64,000 nucleotides of DNA from Calendula officinalis. Taxonomy: Eukaryota > Streptophyta > Magnoliopsida > Asterales > Asteraceae. A program made the position numbers and the translations under genes. A model generated the notes under the pieces. It saw only the letters and a list, made by a program, of their open reading frames with translations. It did not search any database and had not been told where the DNA came from. Where the stretch lies: contig OY970828.1 of assembly GCA_963853835.1 (NCBI GenBank), positions 64,844,861-64,908,860 on the forward strand. Direction: 5' to 3'. Each line of letters begins with the position of its first letter. Within the stretch, counting starts at the first letter, position 1. This document shows, in pieces, positions 11,142 to 25,771 of this stretch.

Positions 11142-14100
11142 TGTGACAACCCTCGAAAATGAGTCATGTTCCTAACACTTGATTATAGCCGAGCACGAAC
11201 CCTGACCGCGTTAAAGATATATCAGATATGGAATTTAATAAGGAAATAAAACTCGTTAACTAACGGAAATAAAATAAGTAGGAATTATTTAACTAACCTA
11301 CAAAAACTTGTACATGTATTAATTATAGATAATAAAAGAAAACACTAAAAGAAACTTTCCTATTAATAAGGGATGTATGGTCACTACATCATCCATTTCA
11401 TGTATTGACCGATTTCATGGTGTGGCCAAAGGTCATCTTTAGTCTTACACATAATTAACAAAACCTAACTAGTTCAAAATATATTATGCATCATGTATCT
11501 ATATGTGTAATCATGACCTCCTTTTCTTCCCCCTTGCTCCCTCCCATACGTCCAATCTCCATCACCATACCATCCTTTGCTTGTCCATCATGACATTTCT
11601 TACACTTTTTCCATTCTAAAGTCAAACAAGGAGCTTTTGTGGAGATTTGTGAAGAACCATCGGGTCTTAGTTTCCCCCAACTCTTACAACACTCCCTTTA
11701 TTTTATTGTAACCACACAAACCACAAACAAACTCAAAATACTCTCTCCTACCTCAAAAATCCGGATTCAAACACTACCAATACTTACATTCATCAAAATC
11801 TTCATAACTTTTGATTCACAAGTCCAAATTAACCCATTCAAGTTGCCAAATAACCATAAGACATTTCTCTACAGCATCACACTATTAGAAACCTCAAAAA
11901 GCCACTGGGATACTGTCGATTTTGAGGACCAAGCTGCTGTCCATAATTTAAACGTCATTCCTCTTTGTGTAAGTTTTGGACTTTTGACTTTCTACCTCAT
12001 TTTCTTGCTTAAATATTTCTTGTGTCTCATTTGTTTACTTCATTTCTAAGAAGTTCTCCAAGAGGAACCACCTTATTTGGAGCCTTGAAGAAGGAGGAAA
12101 GAATCATCAAAGTTAGAAACCCAAAATCCGAAATCATAGTGAGAGAAACACTCTTTTCTTGTTACATCCTTTTAGATTCTTCTGATTTATGCTAGATTTG
12201 TTCACTCTTCCTAAAAAATCTAAATATAATGTTAAAATATAAGTTTTAAACTTTTCTTAAAGTTAAAACTCTTAGAGAAACTTCTAAACAGAAATATAGT
12301 TTACAAAAGTGTTTATGAACACCAAAAACTTAGAATCTTTACATATTTCTAGTATGAGCATATTTCTAGATAAATATATTTATTTTACTATGAAAGACAA
12401 TAAGTGGTTGTTTAAAACCTCACTCTTTTGGCCTAAGTGCAAGAAATCGAACTATCGTGCCAAAAGTGTCAAATAACAAAACTATAAGGACTAGTCATGC
12501 TAGATCTGTGAAATCAAGGGGCTGAGTTTTCAGAATACGAAAACTTCAAGTACTTAATAGTTAAAATAAGTTGTTAAAAATCAATACTTGTGTGATTAAA
12601 AACAAAGAAACTTAACCGTTATGCGAAAAACGAAAAACAAACAAACTATAGGGACTAAAGTTGTCCAAAACAGAAAGTGAAATCTTAGATTTGGGAAGTT
12701 TTATAAAATTATGTTTTTAAAGTTAAATCATAGATTAAAAGTGTTTACAACACAACTCGAATGACCAAAAACAAGCAAATGAGCTAAAAACAATATTTTA
12801 CGAACTTAATGGACTAAAAGTGACAGAACTAAAACTTTGAGGACCGAGTCAAGGTTCTGAATACACCGAGGCAAATTTATGAAAATATAGTTCAACTATT
12901 GGTTAGAACGTAAACCGAAAAACCATTAAAATGGAATGTTTGGCTAAATAACGCATAAAATGAAAGTTATAGGGCTAAATGTGTATGAGCAAGAAACTTA
13001 AGGTCTAGATTTATAAATCCTTAAAGTCGGTAATTAAAAAGAATAAAAATATAAAATTTAGCTATTTTATAAAAATACACAAGTCTTGTTTACTCGTTAC
13101 AAAAAAAAAAAACCGACGATTTCCTGGTAACGACTCTAAGAAGTTAACTATAACCAAACGATTGGAACTTTGAGAATAACAAAATAAATATATTTTAGTA
13201 TTAATAATCCTAGGTATGATTGGAAAAATACATAATAATAAGTCACAACTTATTATAGCTAAAGATGCTGAATGACAATACCAATAATAAGTATGATTTA
13301 TGTCTATAATGACTATGAATACTTAAACTATTTTGAGATCTTGTTATAATATACAAAACCATGTTTTTATTTTATAATGGTCACCAAGAAGTTATCAACA
13401 CATAACTATTTTGAAAACTTTCTAGTTGAGTGAACAACTAGCATGGACGTGCCGATAAAGCCGTCTACTTATATTTATCCTCATGCGTTTAAGGCGCTAG
13501 GAGACGTTTATTGGACTTGCATATCTATATGTATTCATTGCTAGATTGCTTGATTCAGGTGAGTTTTCACAGCCCCTCTTTTTACTGCATTTTAACTATT
13601 TTGGGGTGAGAAACATATTAACTGTTTTATAAATAGATGTTTATACACATCTTTAACGTGATAAGTCATGCTTAAACAATAAGTTGATACAACTAATCTT
13701 TTGAAAGACATTTATGAACAATATTTTGGTACAATCAGTCTTTGTGAAAACTTGGATAAACTATCCTATTGAGATAACTGGTCATTGAAAGACATACTCA
13801 AACAAGTATTTTTACGAAAAAGTCTTAATTAAGACTTGTATGGAAAAACTATATTTTGCGACATTAATCTTTGTATAACCGTGAGTTGATAGACGCTCAT
13901 CCTATCGCCAGATCGTTTAGATCTAACATTACTGTAATCATCAACTATAGTTAGCCAACGAATATATGAGTAGTACTATTCGGGCTTGATCCCCCGCTCA
14001 TGGCTAGTCGCTCTAGCCGTATAACATATGAGATATATATTCTATTAAAACGTCGTGGACTCGACATGCCTAGGTAAAGGCGGATTTAGGTTTGATTACA

Positions 14101-14713
14101 GGCTCATGAACTTATACTTTAACTTGTACGCCTAGCTAGCCTATAAGGGATTACGCACTAAATTAAACAATAAGGTTTCATGGAGTTGAAACGAGTGAAC
14201 TTGAACGTACATAGATTTGTACTAAACGACTTACCTTTCTAAAATCATGTTGAAATGGTTTTACGCATCGATCATATGCAAATTTATGTTTTATAGAGTT
14301 AAAACATTTTACAAAAGAACTTTAAGCACTAAACTGTGCAAATTTGGTTTCAGGGTTTTGAAACAGTTTTCAACGATTATTTTAGTACACGAGTTGTACT
14401 GACAAACATTTTGGAATAAATCAACGATTTATATTCATAAAACCTGTGAACTCACAAACCTTTGTGTTGACACTTTTTCTAATATGTTTTCTCAGGAAAT
14501 GAAAGTTGAAGCTTCATTAGCATATTCAAACGCATTAGGATTACCATTTTGAAGAAAATTTTATTTACCATAAACAATAACTTTTTGTTTGGAAACATTA
14601 AGTATTGGTAATCCATTTTGATTTGCGTTGATTTACTATTATCAATTGTTGTGATTTCCGATGTAAGTCGCACGCCCGTTCTTCCGCAAAACCAATTTTG
14701 ACGGGGTGTGACA
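11142..14713 (+). repeat. LTR 1 of the FIT-exon array (3572 bp)
   Basis: TGTGACAACC...GTGTGACA. Contains a 136-codon open frame (11639-12049) that recurs identically in all three LTRs; I recognise no domain in it, and it lacks an ATG at its annotated beginning. LTR 1 carries several private variants relative to LTRs 2 and 3. Confidence 0.92.
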
Positions 14714-16568
14714 GATTGGTATCAGAGCTATTGGTTATAGTGAACTAGCGAGAGTCTAGTCTATAACCGTAAAGATTTTTGGTCAAAACATTTTCATTGC
14801 ATATAGTGTCACATTGCATATAGTCTACGTGGATACAGTAGATAGAACATTGTATGCCTTAGTTGTAGGTCACATGCTTATACCTACACTACATGTTGTG
14901 CACTTATGTTGTACAGTTATTCTATATACGGGACACTGACACTATACACAACATACATACACTACAAGCCAAAATAACAACTAAATCAGAAAAGACGTCA
15001 CACGTCATCGATCACTAAGGATAATTTCGAATATATCCTAGACACGAATTGAATTAGTAAAATATTTTATGAGAGTTGTATCATAACCGTAAATTAATCA
15101 ATATAATCTCATAATTTCGTATGTTGAACGTACAACAAGAGTTTACGAGATAGGTACCATCATCCAGGAATAAAGGTATGAAGTGATAATGATGACGAAA
15201 TATTGTACCATGATATTATAAAAACGGGTGGCCAACGTGTTTATAGTTTCATAGTACAATGTAGAATTATTAGAGTCATGGATTACAAAAAGAAACTAAG
15301 AAAAATAAAAGGCGAGCTTGACTTTTCTTTTGTCAACTTTGAAAAGCTACATCAATACACTTTTATCATTCTTTCAAAAAGTGTCATGAAAGAAATCAAC
15401 ACATTAGAAATAAGAGACCTCGGTTCTCGCTACTTTATTAATATGAGCATACTTTTAATCTCACGTGCAAATAGTCATAATCAACTGACAACTTTAAAAT
15501 TTAGTCAAAGATTAAGACAAGACATTTTTAAGGTAAGAACGATAATTTCTAATTGTTACCAATACACCTAACATGAAATATATACCCTGCGTGATCGAAT
15601 TACATAACTTGATAAAGAAATCAAGATGTCGCATATATAAAAGTACAACCTTTTGTAATCACAAACTTGAACGATATAAGATTTAACATACTTAAGGTTT
15701 TGAAAATAATATGGATAGAGAACCAAAATATGCATCTTTGCATTAATAACTTGTAGATAGCATGTCGCCGAATGAGCAGAGTTGGGTTAAAAATCAATAC
15801 TTATGTAAAAATTTTATAGATGTAAATAAAGAGGACTATATAAGAGATGACCGCGATGATTTGATAATATTTCAATTTATCTAAAGTTTCAAATGTTTCT
15901 AAAAACTACTTCATAACTAGTTAAATTTGAAATTAAGAATTTACCAACCAAGCAAGCAATAGGTAAACAATTTTTTTTCTCTAAATCATGGATTTAGCCA
16001 TGAAAAAAAAGAAAAAGAAAAAAAAAAGAAATGTATATTTATACATGAAATCAAAACACCCATTATTATATCGACCAAATTGATGAATATATTCATAAGT
16101 CAATTTAATATAAGATACTAATATATATGCTAGTTCTACGAATTATAGAAAGCCGGTGTATGGATACATAAAGGCCAGTAGTAGAACTAAATATTTAAAT
16201 GACTTGAATAGCTTGTCGTATATATTTTTTTTATGAATAAGTTGTATCCTTTTCTTAAAGATAAGATATTAACCCCAAACCCCAAATGTCAATTTAAATC
16301 ACTGACGAAAAATGTCATGTCTACAAGATGGACACAAATTTATAACTAAGTTGCATTATAAACTTATGATAAATTTCAACAACAATTTAATAATGAAACA
16401 CAAAACGTAAAAAGGAAAATTTATAATTACCTATTTAATCTCTACCTGAATTTTCTTAGGAACGAGAAGGCCAAATAAAACGTAAATACCCACACTTGTT
16501 CCCAGAGACGCAAACCAGTATTAAATCATGTTGAATTTCGGGACGAAATTCTTTTAACAGGAGGAGAA
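14714..16568 (+). mobile_element. Internal region 1 of the FIT-exon array (1855 bp, non-coding)
   Basis: Primer site at 14717-14728, polypurine tract at 16558-16568. The longest frame is 122 codons (15203-15571), unrecognised and not resembling gag, protease, reverse transcriptase or integrase. Probably a packaging and priming cassette only. Confidence 0.85.
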
Positions 16569-19500
16569 TGTGACAACCCTCGAAAATGAGTCATGTTCCT
16601 AACACTTGATTATAGCCGAGCACGAACCCTGACCGCGTTAAAGATATATCAGATATGGAATTTAATAAGGAAATAAAACTCGTTAACTAACGGAAATAAA
16701 ATAAGTAGGAATTATTTAACTAACCTACAAAAACTTGTACATGTATTAATTATAGATAATAAAAGAAAACACTAAAAGAAACTTTCCTATTAATAAGGGA
16801 TGTATGGTCACTACATCATCCATTTCATGTATTGACCGATTTCATGGTGTGGCCAAAGGTCATCTTTAGTCTTACACATAATTAACAAAACCTAACTAGT
16901 TCAAAATATATTATGCATCATGTATCTATATGTGTAATCATGACCTCCTTTTCTTCCCCCTTGCTCCCTCCCATACGTCCAATCTCCATCACCATACCAT
17001 CCTTTGCTTGTCCATCATGACATTTCTTACACTTTTTCCATTCTAAAGTCAAACAAGGAGCTTTTGTGGAGATTTGTGAAGAACCATCGGGTCTTAGTTT
17101 CCCCCAACTCTTACAACACTCCCTTTATTTTATTGTAACCACACAAACCACAAACAAACTCAAAATACTCTCTCCTACCTCAAAAATCCGGATTCAAACA
17201 CTACCAATACTTACATTCATCAAAATCTTCATAACTTTTGATTCACAAGTCCAAATTAACCCATTCAAGTTGCCAAATAACCATAAGACATTTCTCTACA
17301 GCATCACACTATTAGAAACCTCAAAAAGCCACTGGGATACTGTCGATTTTGAGGACCAAGCTGCTGTCCATAATTTAAACGTCATTCCTCTTTGTGTAAG
17401 TTTTGGACTTTTGACTTTCTACCTCATTTTCTTGCTTAAATATTTCTTGTGTCTCATTTGTTTACTTCATTTCTAAGAAGTTCTCCAAGAGGAACCACCT
17501 TATTTGGAGCCTTGAAGAAGGAGGAAAGAATCATCAAAGTTAGAAACCCAAAATCCGAAATCATAGTGAGAGAAACACTCTTTTCTTGTTACATCCTTTT
17601 AGATTCTTCTGATTTATGCTAGATTTGTTCACTCTTCCTAAAAAATCTAAATATAATGTTAAAATATAAGTTTTAAACTTTTCTTAAAGTTAAAACTCTT
17701 AGAGAAACTTCTAAACAGAAATATAGTTTACAAAAGTGTTTATGAACACCAAAAACTTAGAATCTTTACATATTTCTAGTATGAGCATATTTCTAGATAA
17801 ATATATTTATTTTACTATGAAAGACAATAAGTGGTTGTTTAAAACCTCACTCTTTTGGCCTAAGTGCAAGAAATCGAACTATCGTGCCAAAAGTGTCAAA
17901 TAACAAAACTATAAGGACTAGTCATGCTAGATCTGTGAAATCAAGGGGCTGAGTTTTCAGAATACGAAAACTTCAAGTACTTAATAGTTAAAATAAGTTG
18001 TTAAAAATCAATACTTGTGTGATTAAAAACAAAGAAACTTAACCGTTATGCGAAAAACGAAAAACAAACAAACTATAGGGACTAAAGTTGTCCAAAACAG
18101 AAAGTGAAATCTTAGATTTGGGAAGTTTTATAAAATTATGTTTTTAAAGTTAAATCATAGATTAAAAGTGTTTACAACACAACTCGAATGACCAAAAACA
18201 AGCAAATGAGCTAAAAACAATATTTTACGAACTTAATGGACTAAAAGTGACAAAACTAAAACTTTGAGGACCGAGTCAAGGTTCTGAATACACCGAGGCA
18301 AATTTATGAAAATATAGTTCAACTTTTGGTTAGAACGTAAACCGAAAAACCATTAAAATGGAATGTTTGGCTAAATAACGCATAAAATGAAAGTTATAGG
18401 GCTAAATGTGTATGACCAAGAAACTTAAGGTCTAGATTTATAAATCCTTAAAGTCGGTAATTAAAAAGAATAAAAATATAAAATTTAGCTATTTTATAAA
18501 AATACACAAGTCTTGTTTACTCGTTACAAAAAAAAAAAAAACCGACGATTTCCTGGTAACGACTCTAAGAAGTTAACTATAACCAAACGATTGGAACTTT
18601 GAGAATAACAAAATAAATATATTTTAGTATTAATAATCCTAGGTATGATTGGAAAAATACATAATAATAAGTCACAACTTATTATAGCTAAAGATGCTGA
18701 ATGACAATACCAATAATAAGTATGATTTATGTCTATAATGACTATGAATACTTAAACTATTTTGAGATCTTGTTATAATATACAAAACCATGTTTTTATT
18801 TTATAATGGTCACCAAGAAGTTATCAACACATAACTATTTTCAAAACTTTCTAGTTGAGTGAACAACTAGCATGGACGTGCCGATAAAGCCGTCTACTTA
18901 TATTTATCCTCATGCGTTTAGGGCGCTAGGAGACGTTTATTGGACTTGCATATCTATAAGTATTCATTGCTAGATTGCTTGATTCAGGTGAGTTTTCACA
19001 GCCCCTCTTTTTACTGCATTTTAACTATTTTGGGGTGAGAAACATATTAACTGTTTTATAAATAGATGTTTATACACATCTTTAACGTGATAAGTCATGC
19101 TTAAACAATAAGTTGATACAACTAATCTTTTGAAAGACATTTATGAACAATATTTTGGTACAACCAGTCTTTGTGAAAACTTGGATAAACTATCATATTG
19201 AGATAACTGGTCATTGAAAGACATACTCAAACAAGTATTTTTACGAAAAAGTCTTAATTAAGACTTGTATGGAAAAACTATATTTTGCGACATTAATCTT
19301 TGTATAACCGTGAGTTGATAGACGCTCATCCTATCGCCAAATCGTTTAGATCTAACATTACTGTAATCATCAACTATAGTTAGCCAACGACTATATGAGT
19401 AGTACTATTCGGGCTTGATCCCCCGCTCATGGCTAGTCGCTCTAGCCGTATAACATATGAGATATATATTCTATTAAAACGTCGTGGACTCGACATGCCT

Positions 19501-20142
19501 AGGTAAAGGCGGATTTAGGTTTGATTACAGGCTCATGAACTTATACTTTAACTTGTACGCCTAGCTAGCCTATAAGGGATTACGCACTAAATTAAACAAT
19601 AAGGTTTCATGGAGTTGAAACGAGTGAACTTGAACGTACATAGATTTGTACTAAACGACTTACCTTTCTAAAATCATGTTGAAATGGTTTTACGCATCGA
19701 TCATATGCAAATTTATGTTTTATAGAGTTAAAACATTTTACAAAAGAACTTTAAGCACTGAACTGTGCAAATTTGGTTTCAGGGTTTTGAAACAGTTTTC
19801 AACGATTATTTTAGTACACGAGTTGTACTGACAAACATTTTGGAATAAATCAACGATTTATATTCATAAAACCTGTGAACTCACCAACCTTTGTGTTGAC
19901 ACTTTTTCTAATATGTTTTCTCAGGAAATGAAAGTTGAAGCTTCATTAGCATATTCAAACGCATTCGGATTACCATTTTGAAGAAAATTTTATTTACCAT
20001 AAACAATAACTTTTTGTTTGGAAACATTAAGTATTGGTAATCCATTTTGATTTGCGTTGATTTACTATTATCAATTGTTGTGATTTCCGATGTAAGTCGC
20101 ACGCCCGTTCTTCCGCAAAACCAATTTTGACGGGGTGTGACA
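16569..20142 (+). repeat. LTR 2 of the FIT-exon array (3574 bp)
   Basis: Middle LTR, preceded by a polypurine tract and followed by a primer site (20146-20157). It shares most variants with LTR 3 rather than LTR 1, plus a handful of private changes. Confidence 0.92.
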
Positions 20143-21994
20143 GATTGGTATCAGAGCTATTGGTTATAGTGAACTAGCGAGAGTCTAGTCTATAACCGTA
20201 AAGATTTTTGGTCAAAACATTTTCATTGCATATAGTGTCACATTGCATATAGTCTACGTGGATACAGTAGATAGAACATTGTATGCCTTAGTTGTAGGTC
20301 ACATGCTTATACCTACACTACATGTTGTGCACTTATGTTGTACAGTTATTCTATATACGGGACACTGACACTATACACAACATACATACACTACAAGCCA
20401 AAATAACAACTAAATCAGAAAAGACGTCACACGTCATCGATCACTAAGGATAATTTCGAATATATCCTAGACACGAATTGAATTAGTAAAATATTTTATG
20501 AGAGTTGTATCATAACCGTAAATTAATCAATATAATCTCATAATTTCGTATGTTGAACGTACAACAAGAGTTTACGAGATAGGTACCATCATCCAGGAAT
20601 AAAGGTATGAAGTGATAATGATGACGAAATATTGTACCATGATATTATAAAAACGGGTGGCCAACGTGTTTATAGTTTCATAGTACAATGTAGAATTATT
20701 AGAGTCATGGATTACAAAAAGAAACTAAGAAAAATAAAAGGCGAGCTTGACTTTTCTTTTGTCAACTTTGAAAAGCTACATCAATACACTTTTATCATTC
20801 TTTCAAAAAGTGTCATGAAAGAAATCAACACATTAGAAATAAGAGACCTCGGTTCTCGCTACTTTATTAATATGAGCATACTTTTAATCTCACGTGCAAA
20901 TAGTCATAATCAACTGACAACTTTAAAATTTAGTCAAAGATTAAGACAAGACATTTTTAAGGTAAGAACGATAATTTCTAATTGTTACCAATACACCTAA
21001 CATGAAATATATACCCTGCGTGATCGAATTACATAACTTGATAAAGAAATCAAGATGTCGCATATATAAAAGTACAACCTTTTGTAATCACAAACTTGAA
21101 CGATATAAGATTTAACATACTTAAGGTTTTGAAAATAATATGGATAGAGAACCAAAATATGCATCTTTGCATTAATAACTTGTAGATAGCATGTCGCCGA
21201 ATGAGCAGAGTTGGGTTAAAAATCAATACTTATGTAAAAATTTTATAGATGTAAATAAAGAGGACTATATAAGAGATGACCGCGATGATTTGATAATATT
21301 TCAATTTATCTAAAGTTTCAAATGTTTCTAAAAACTACTTCATAACTAGTTAAATTTGAAATTAAGAATTTACCAACCAAGCAAGCAATAGGTAAACAAT
21401 TTTTTTTCTCTAAATCATGGATTTAGCCATGAAAAAAAAAAGAAAAAAAAAAGAAATGTATATTTATACATGAAATCAAAACACCCATTATTATATCGAC
21501 CAAATTGATGAATATATTCATAAGTCAATTTAATATAAGATACTAATATATATGCTAGTTCTACGAATTATAGAAAGCCGGTGTATGGATACATAAAGGC
21601 CAGTAGTAGAACTAAATATTTAAATGACTTGAATAGCTTGTCGTATATATTTTTTTTTATGAATAAGTTGTATCCTTTTCTTAAAGATAAGATATTAACC
21701 CCAAACCCCAAATGTCAATTTAAATCACTGACGAAAAATGTCATGTCTACAAGATGGACACAAATTTATAACTAAGTTGCATTATAAACTTATGATAAAT
21801 TTCAACAACAATTTAATAATGAAACACAAAACGTAAAAAGGAAAATTTATAATTACCTATTTAATCTCTACCTGAATTTTCTTGGGAACGAGAAGGCCAA
21901 ATAAAACGTAAATACCCACACTTGTTCCCAGAGACGCAAACCAGTATTAAATCATGTTGAATTTCGGGACGAAATTCTTTTAACAGGAGGAGAA
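20143..21994 (+). mobile_element. Internal region 2 of the FIT-exon array (1852 bp, non-coding)
   Basis: Nearly identical to internal region 1, differing mainly in homopolymer lengths (A-rich tract near 21430) and single bases. Same 122-codon frame at 20632-21000. Confidence 0.85.
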
Positions 21995-24900
21995 TGTGAC
22001 AACCCTCGAAAATGAGTCATGTTCCTAACACTTGATTATAGCCGAGCACGAACCCTGACCGCGTTAAAGATATATCAGATATGGAATTTAATAAGGAAAT
22101 AAAACTCGTTAACTAACGGAAATAAAATAAGTAGGAATTATTTAACTAACCTACAAAAACTTGTACATGTATTAATTATAGATAATAAAAGAAAACACTA
22201 AAAGAAACTTTCCTATTAATAAGGGATGTATGGTCACTACATCATCCATTTCATGTATTGACCGATTTCATGGTGTGGCCAAAGGTCATCTTTAGTCTTA
22301 CACATAATTAACAAAACCTAACTAGTTCAAAATATATTATGCATCATGTATCTATATGTGTAATCATGACCTCCTTTTCTTCCCCCTTGCTCCCTCCCAT
22401 ACGTCCAATCTCCATCACCATACCATCCTTTGCTTGTCCATCATGACATTTCTTACACTTTTTCCATTCTAAAGTCAAACAAGGAGCTTTTGTGGAGATT
22501 TGTGAAGAACCATCGGGTCTTAGTTTCCCCCAACTCTTACAACACTCCCTTTATTTTATTGTAACCACACAAACCACAAACAAACTCAAAATACTCTCTC
22601 CTACCTCAAAAATCCGGATTCAAACACTACCAATACTTACATTCATCAAAATCTTCATAACTTTTGATTCACAAGTCCAAATTAACCCATTCAAGTTGCC
22701 AAATAACCATAAGACATTTCTCTACAGCATCACACTATTAGAAACCTCAAAAAGCCACTGGGATACTGTCGATTTTGAGGACCAAGCTGCTGTCCATAAT
22801 TTAAACGTCATTCCTCTTTGTGTAAGTTTTGGACTTTTGACTTTCTACCTCATTTTCTTGCTTAAATATTTCTTGTGTCTCATTTGTTTACTTCATTTCT
22901 AAGAAGTTCTCCAAGAGGAACCACCTTATTTGGAGCCTTGAAGAAGGAGGAAAGAATCATCAAAGTTAGAAACCCAAAATCCGAAATCATAGTGAGAGAA
23001 ACACTCTTTTCTTGTTACATCCTTTTAGATTCTTTTGATTTATGCTAGATTTGTTCACTCTTCCTAAAAAATCTAAATATAATGTTAAAATATAAGTTTT
23101 AAACTTTTCTTAAAGTTAAAACTCTTAGAGAAACTTCTAAACAGAAATATAGTTTACAAAAGTGTTTATGAACACCAAAAACTTAGAATCTTTACATATT
23201 TCTAGTATGAGCATATTTCTAGATAAATATATTTATTTTACTATGAAAGACAATAAGTGGTTGTTTAAAACCTCACTCTTTTGGCCTAAGTGCAAGAAAT
23301 CGAACTATCGTGCCAAAAGTGTCAAATAACAAAACTATAAGGACTAGTCATGCTAGATCTGTGAAATCAAGGGGCTGAGTTTTCAGAATACGAAAACTTC
23401 AAGTACTTAATAGTTAAAATAAGTTGTTAAAAATCAATACTTGTGTGATTAAAAACAAAGAAACTTAACCGTTATGCGAAAAACGAAAAACAAACAAACT
23501 ATAGGGACTAAAGTTGTCCAAAACAGAAAGTGAAATCTTAGATTTGGGAAGTTTTATAAAATTATGTTTTTAAAGTTAAATCATAGATTAAAAGTGTTTA
23601 CAACACAACTCGAATGACCAAAAACAAGCAAATGAGCTAAAAACAATATTTTACGAACTTAATGGACTAAAAGTGACAAAACTAAAACTTTGAGGACCGA
23701 GTCAAGGTTCTGAATACACCGAGGCAAATTTATGAAAATATAGTTCAACTTTTGGTTAGAACGTAAACCGAAAAACCATTAAAATGGAATGTTTGGCTAA
23801 ATAACGCATAAAATGAAAGTTATAGGGCTAAATGTGTATGACCAAGAAACTTAAGGTCTAGATTTATAAATCCTTAAAGTCGGTAATTAAAAAGAATAAA
23901 AATATAAAATTTAGCTATTTTATAAAAATACACAAGTCTTGTTTACTCGTTACAAAAAAAAAAACCGACGATTTCCTGGTAACGACTCTAAGAAGTTAAC
24001 TATAACCAAACGATTGGAACTTTGAGAATAACAAAATAAATATATTTTAGTATTAATAATCCTAGGTATGATTGGAAAAATACATAATAATAAGTCACAA
24101 CTTATTATAGCTAAAGATGCTGAATGACAATACCAATAATAAGCATGATTTATGTCTATAATGACTATGAATACTTAAACTATTTTGAGATCTTGTTATA
24201 CTTCCTCCGTCCCATTTTAAATGTCCAGTATACTATTTTAGTTTGTCCCACAAAGAGTGTCATTTCTTAAATTTCAACTAATCAAAAAACATTTAAGTGG
24301 GAAAGAGAAAATTTGATTGGTGACATTATATAATTAATGCACTTTTCTTAAACTGTGTATTTTTTTGTAGTGGACACTTAAAGTGGGACGGAGGGAGTAA
24401 TATACAAAACCATGTTTTTATTTTATAATGGTCACCAAGAAGTTATCAACACATAACTATTTTCAAAACTTTCTAGTTGAGTGAACAACTAGCATGGACG
24501 TGCCGATAAAGCCGTCTACTTATATTTATCCTCATGCGTTTAGGGCGCTAGGAGACGTTTATTGGACTTGCATATCTATATGTATTCATTGCTAGATTGC
24601 TTGATTCAGGTGAGTTTTCACAGCCCCTCTTTTTACTGCATTTTAACTATTTTGGGGTGAGAAACATATTAACTGTTTTATAAATAGATGTTTATACACA
24701 TCTTTAACGTGATAAGTCATGCTTAAACAATAAGTTGATACAACTAATCTTTTGAAAGACATTTATGAACAATATTTTGGTACAATCAGTCTTTGTGAAA
24801 ACTTGGATAAACTATCCTATTGAGATAAATGGTCACTGAAAAGACATACTCAAACAAGTATTTTTACGAAAAAGTCTTAATTAAGACTTGTATGGAAAAA

Positions 24901-25766
24901 CTATATTTTGCGACATTAATCTTTGTATAACCGTGAGTTGATAGACGCTCATCCTATCGCCAGATCGTTTAGATCTAACATTACTGTAATCATCAACTAT
25001 AGTTAGCCAACGAATATATGAGTAGTACTATTCGGGCTTGATCCCCCGCTCATGGCTAGTCGCTCTAGCCGTATAACATATGAGATATATATTCTATTAA
25101 AACGTCGTGGACTCGACATGCCTAGGTAAAGGCGGATTTAGGTTTGATTACAGGCTCATGAACTTATACTTTAACTTGTACGCCTAGCTAGCCTATAAGG
25201 GATTACGCACTAAATTAAACAATAAGGTTTCATGGAGTTGAAACGAGTGAACTTGAACGTACATAGATTTGTACTAAACGACTTACCTTTCTAAAATCAT
25301 GTTGAAATGGTTTTACGCATCGATCATATGCAAATTTATGTTTTATAGAGTTAAAACATTTTACAAAAGAACTTTAAGCACTGAACATGTGCAAATTTGG
25401 TTTCAGGGTTTTGAAACAGTTTTCAACGATTATTTTAGTACACGAGTTGTACTGACAAACATTTTGGAATAAATCAACGATTTATATTCATAAAACCTGT
25501 GAACTCACCAACCTTTGTGTTGACACTTTTTCTAATATGTTTTCTCAGGAAATGAAAGTTGAAGCTTCATTAGCATATTCAAACGCATTCGGATTACCAT
25601 TTTGAAGAAAATTTTATTTACCATAAACAATAACTTTTTGTTTGGAAACATTAAGTATTGGTAATCCATTTTGATTTGCGTTGATTTACTATTATCAATT
25701 GTTGTGATTTCCGATGTAAGTCGCACGCCCGTTCTTCCGCAAAACCAGTTTTGACGGGGTGTGACA
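21995..25766 (+). repeat. LTR 3 of the FIT-exon array (3772 bp including a MITE)
   Basis: Same LTR with a 197-bp MITE plus TA duplication inserted at 24201. Without it the length is 3573, matching the other two. Ends GTGTGACA directly before the CGAAA target copy. Confidence 0.92.
24201..24397. mobile_element. Stowaway-like MITE (197 bp) present only in LTR 3
   Basis: Ends CTTCCTCCGTCCCATTTTAA and AAAGTGGGACGGAGGGAG, flanked by TA on both sides (24199-24200 and 24398-24399). The matching positions in LTRs 1 and 2 (TTGTTATAATATAC) are empty sites, so the insertion and its TA duplication are proven within the window. Confidence 0.93.
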
Positions 25767-25771
25767 CGAAA

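Larger units (their letters stand above)
11142..25766 (+). mobile_element. Three-LTR tandem retroelement (LTR-internal-LTR-internal-LTR) inserted in FIT exon 1
   Basis: A 14,625-bp block starting TGTGACAACC and ending GGGGTGTGACA, flanked by the 5-bp duplication CGAAA (11137-11141 and 25767-25771). Repeat period 5.43 kb. LTRs: 11142-14713, 16569-20142, 21995-25766. Internal regions: 14714-16568 and 20143-21994. Each internal region starts with a tRNA-Met-type primer site (TGGTATCAGAGC at 14717 and 20146) and ends with a purine tract CAGGAGGAGAA (16558-16568 in the first). A GGGACGAAATTC string before that tract is common in Ty3/gypsy chromoviruses, so Ty3/gypsy origin is likely. No gag or pol is encoded: the internal region is shorter than the LTR, making this a non-autonomous, LARD-like element. 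Confidence 0.92.

Noticed and set aside
11639..12049. 136-codon frame repeated three times in the LTRs
   Set aside because: No recognisable domain, it lies wholly inside an LTR and does not start with ATG; identical copies only reflect the young repeats.
15203..15571. 122-codon frame in the internal regions of the FIT-exon array
   Set aside because: No similarity to gag or any retroelement enzyme that I can see; AT-rich sequence gives such frames by chance.
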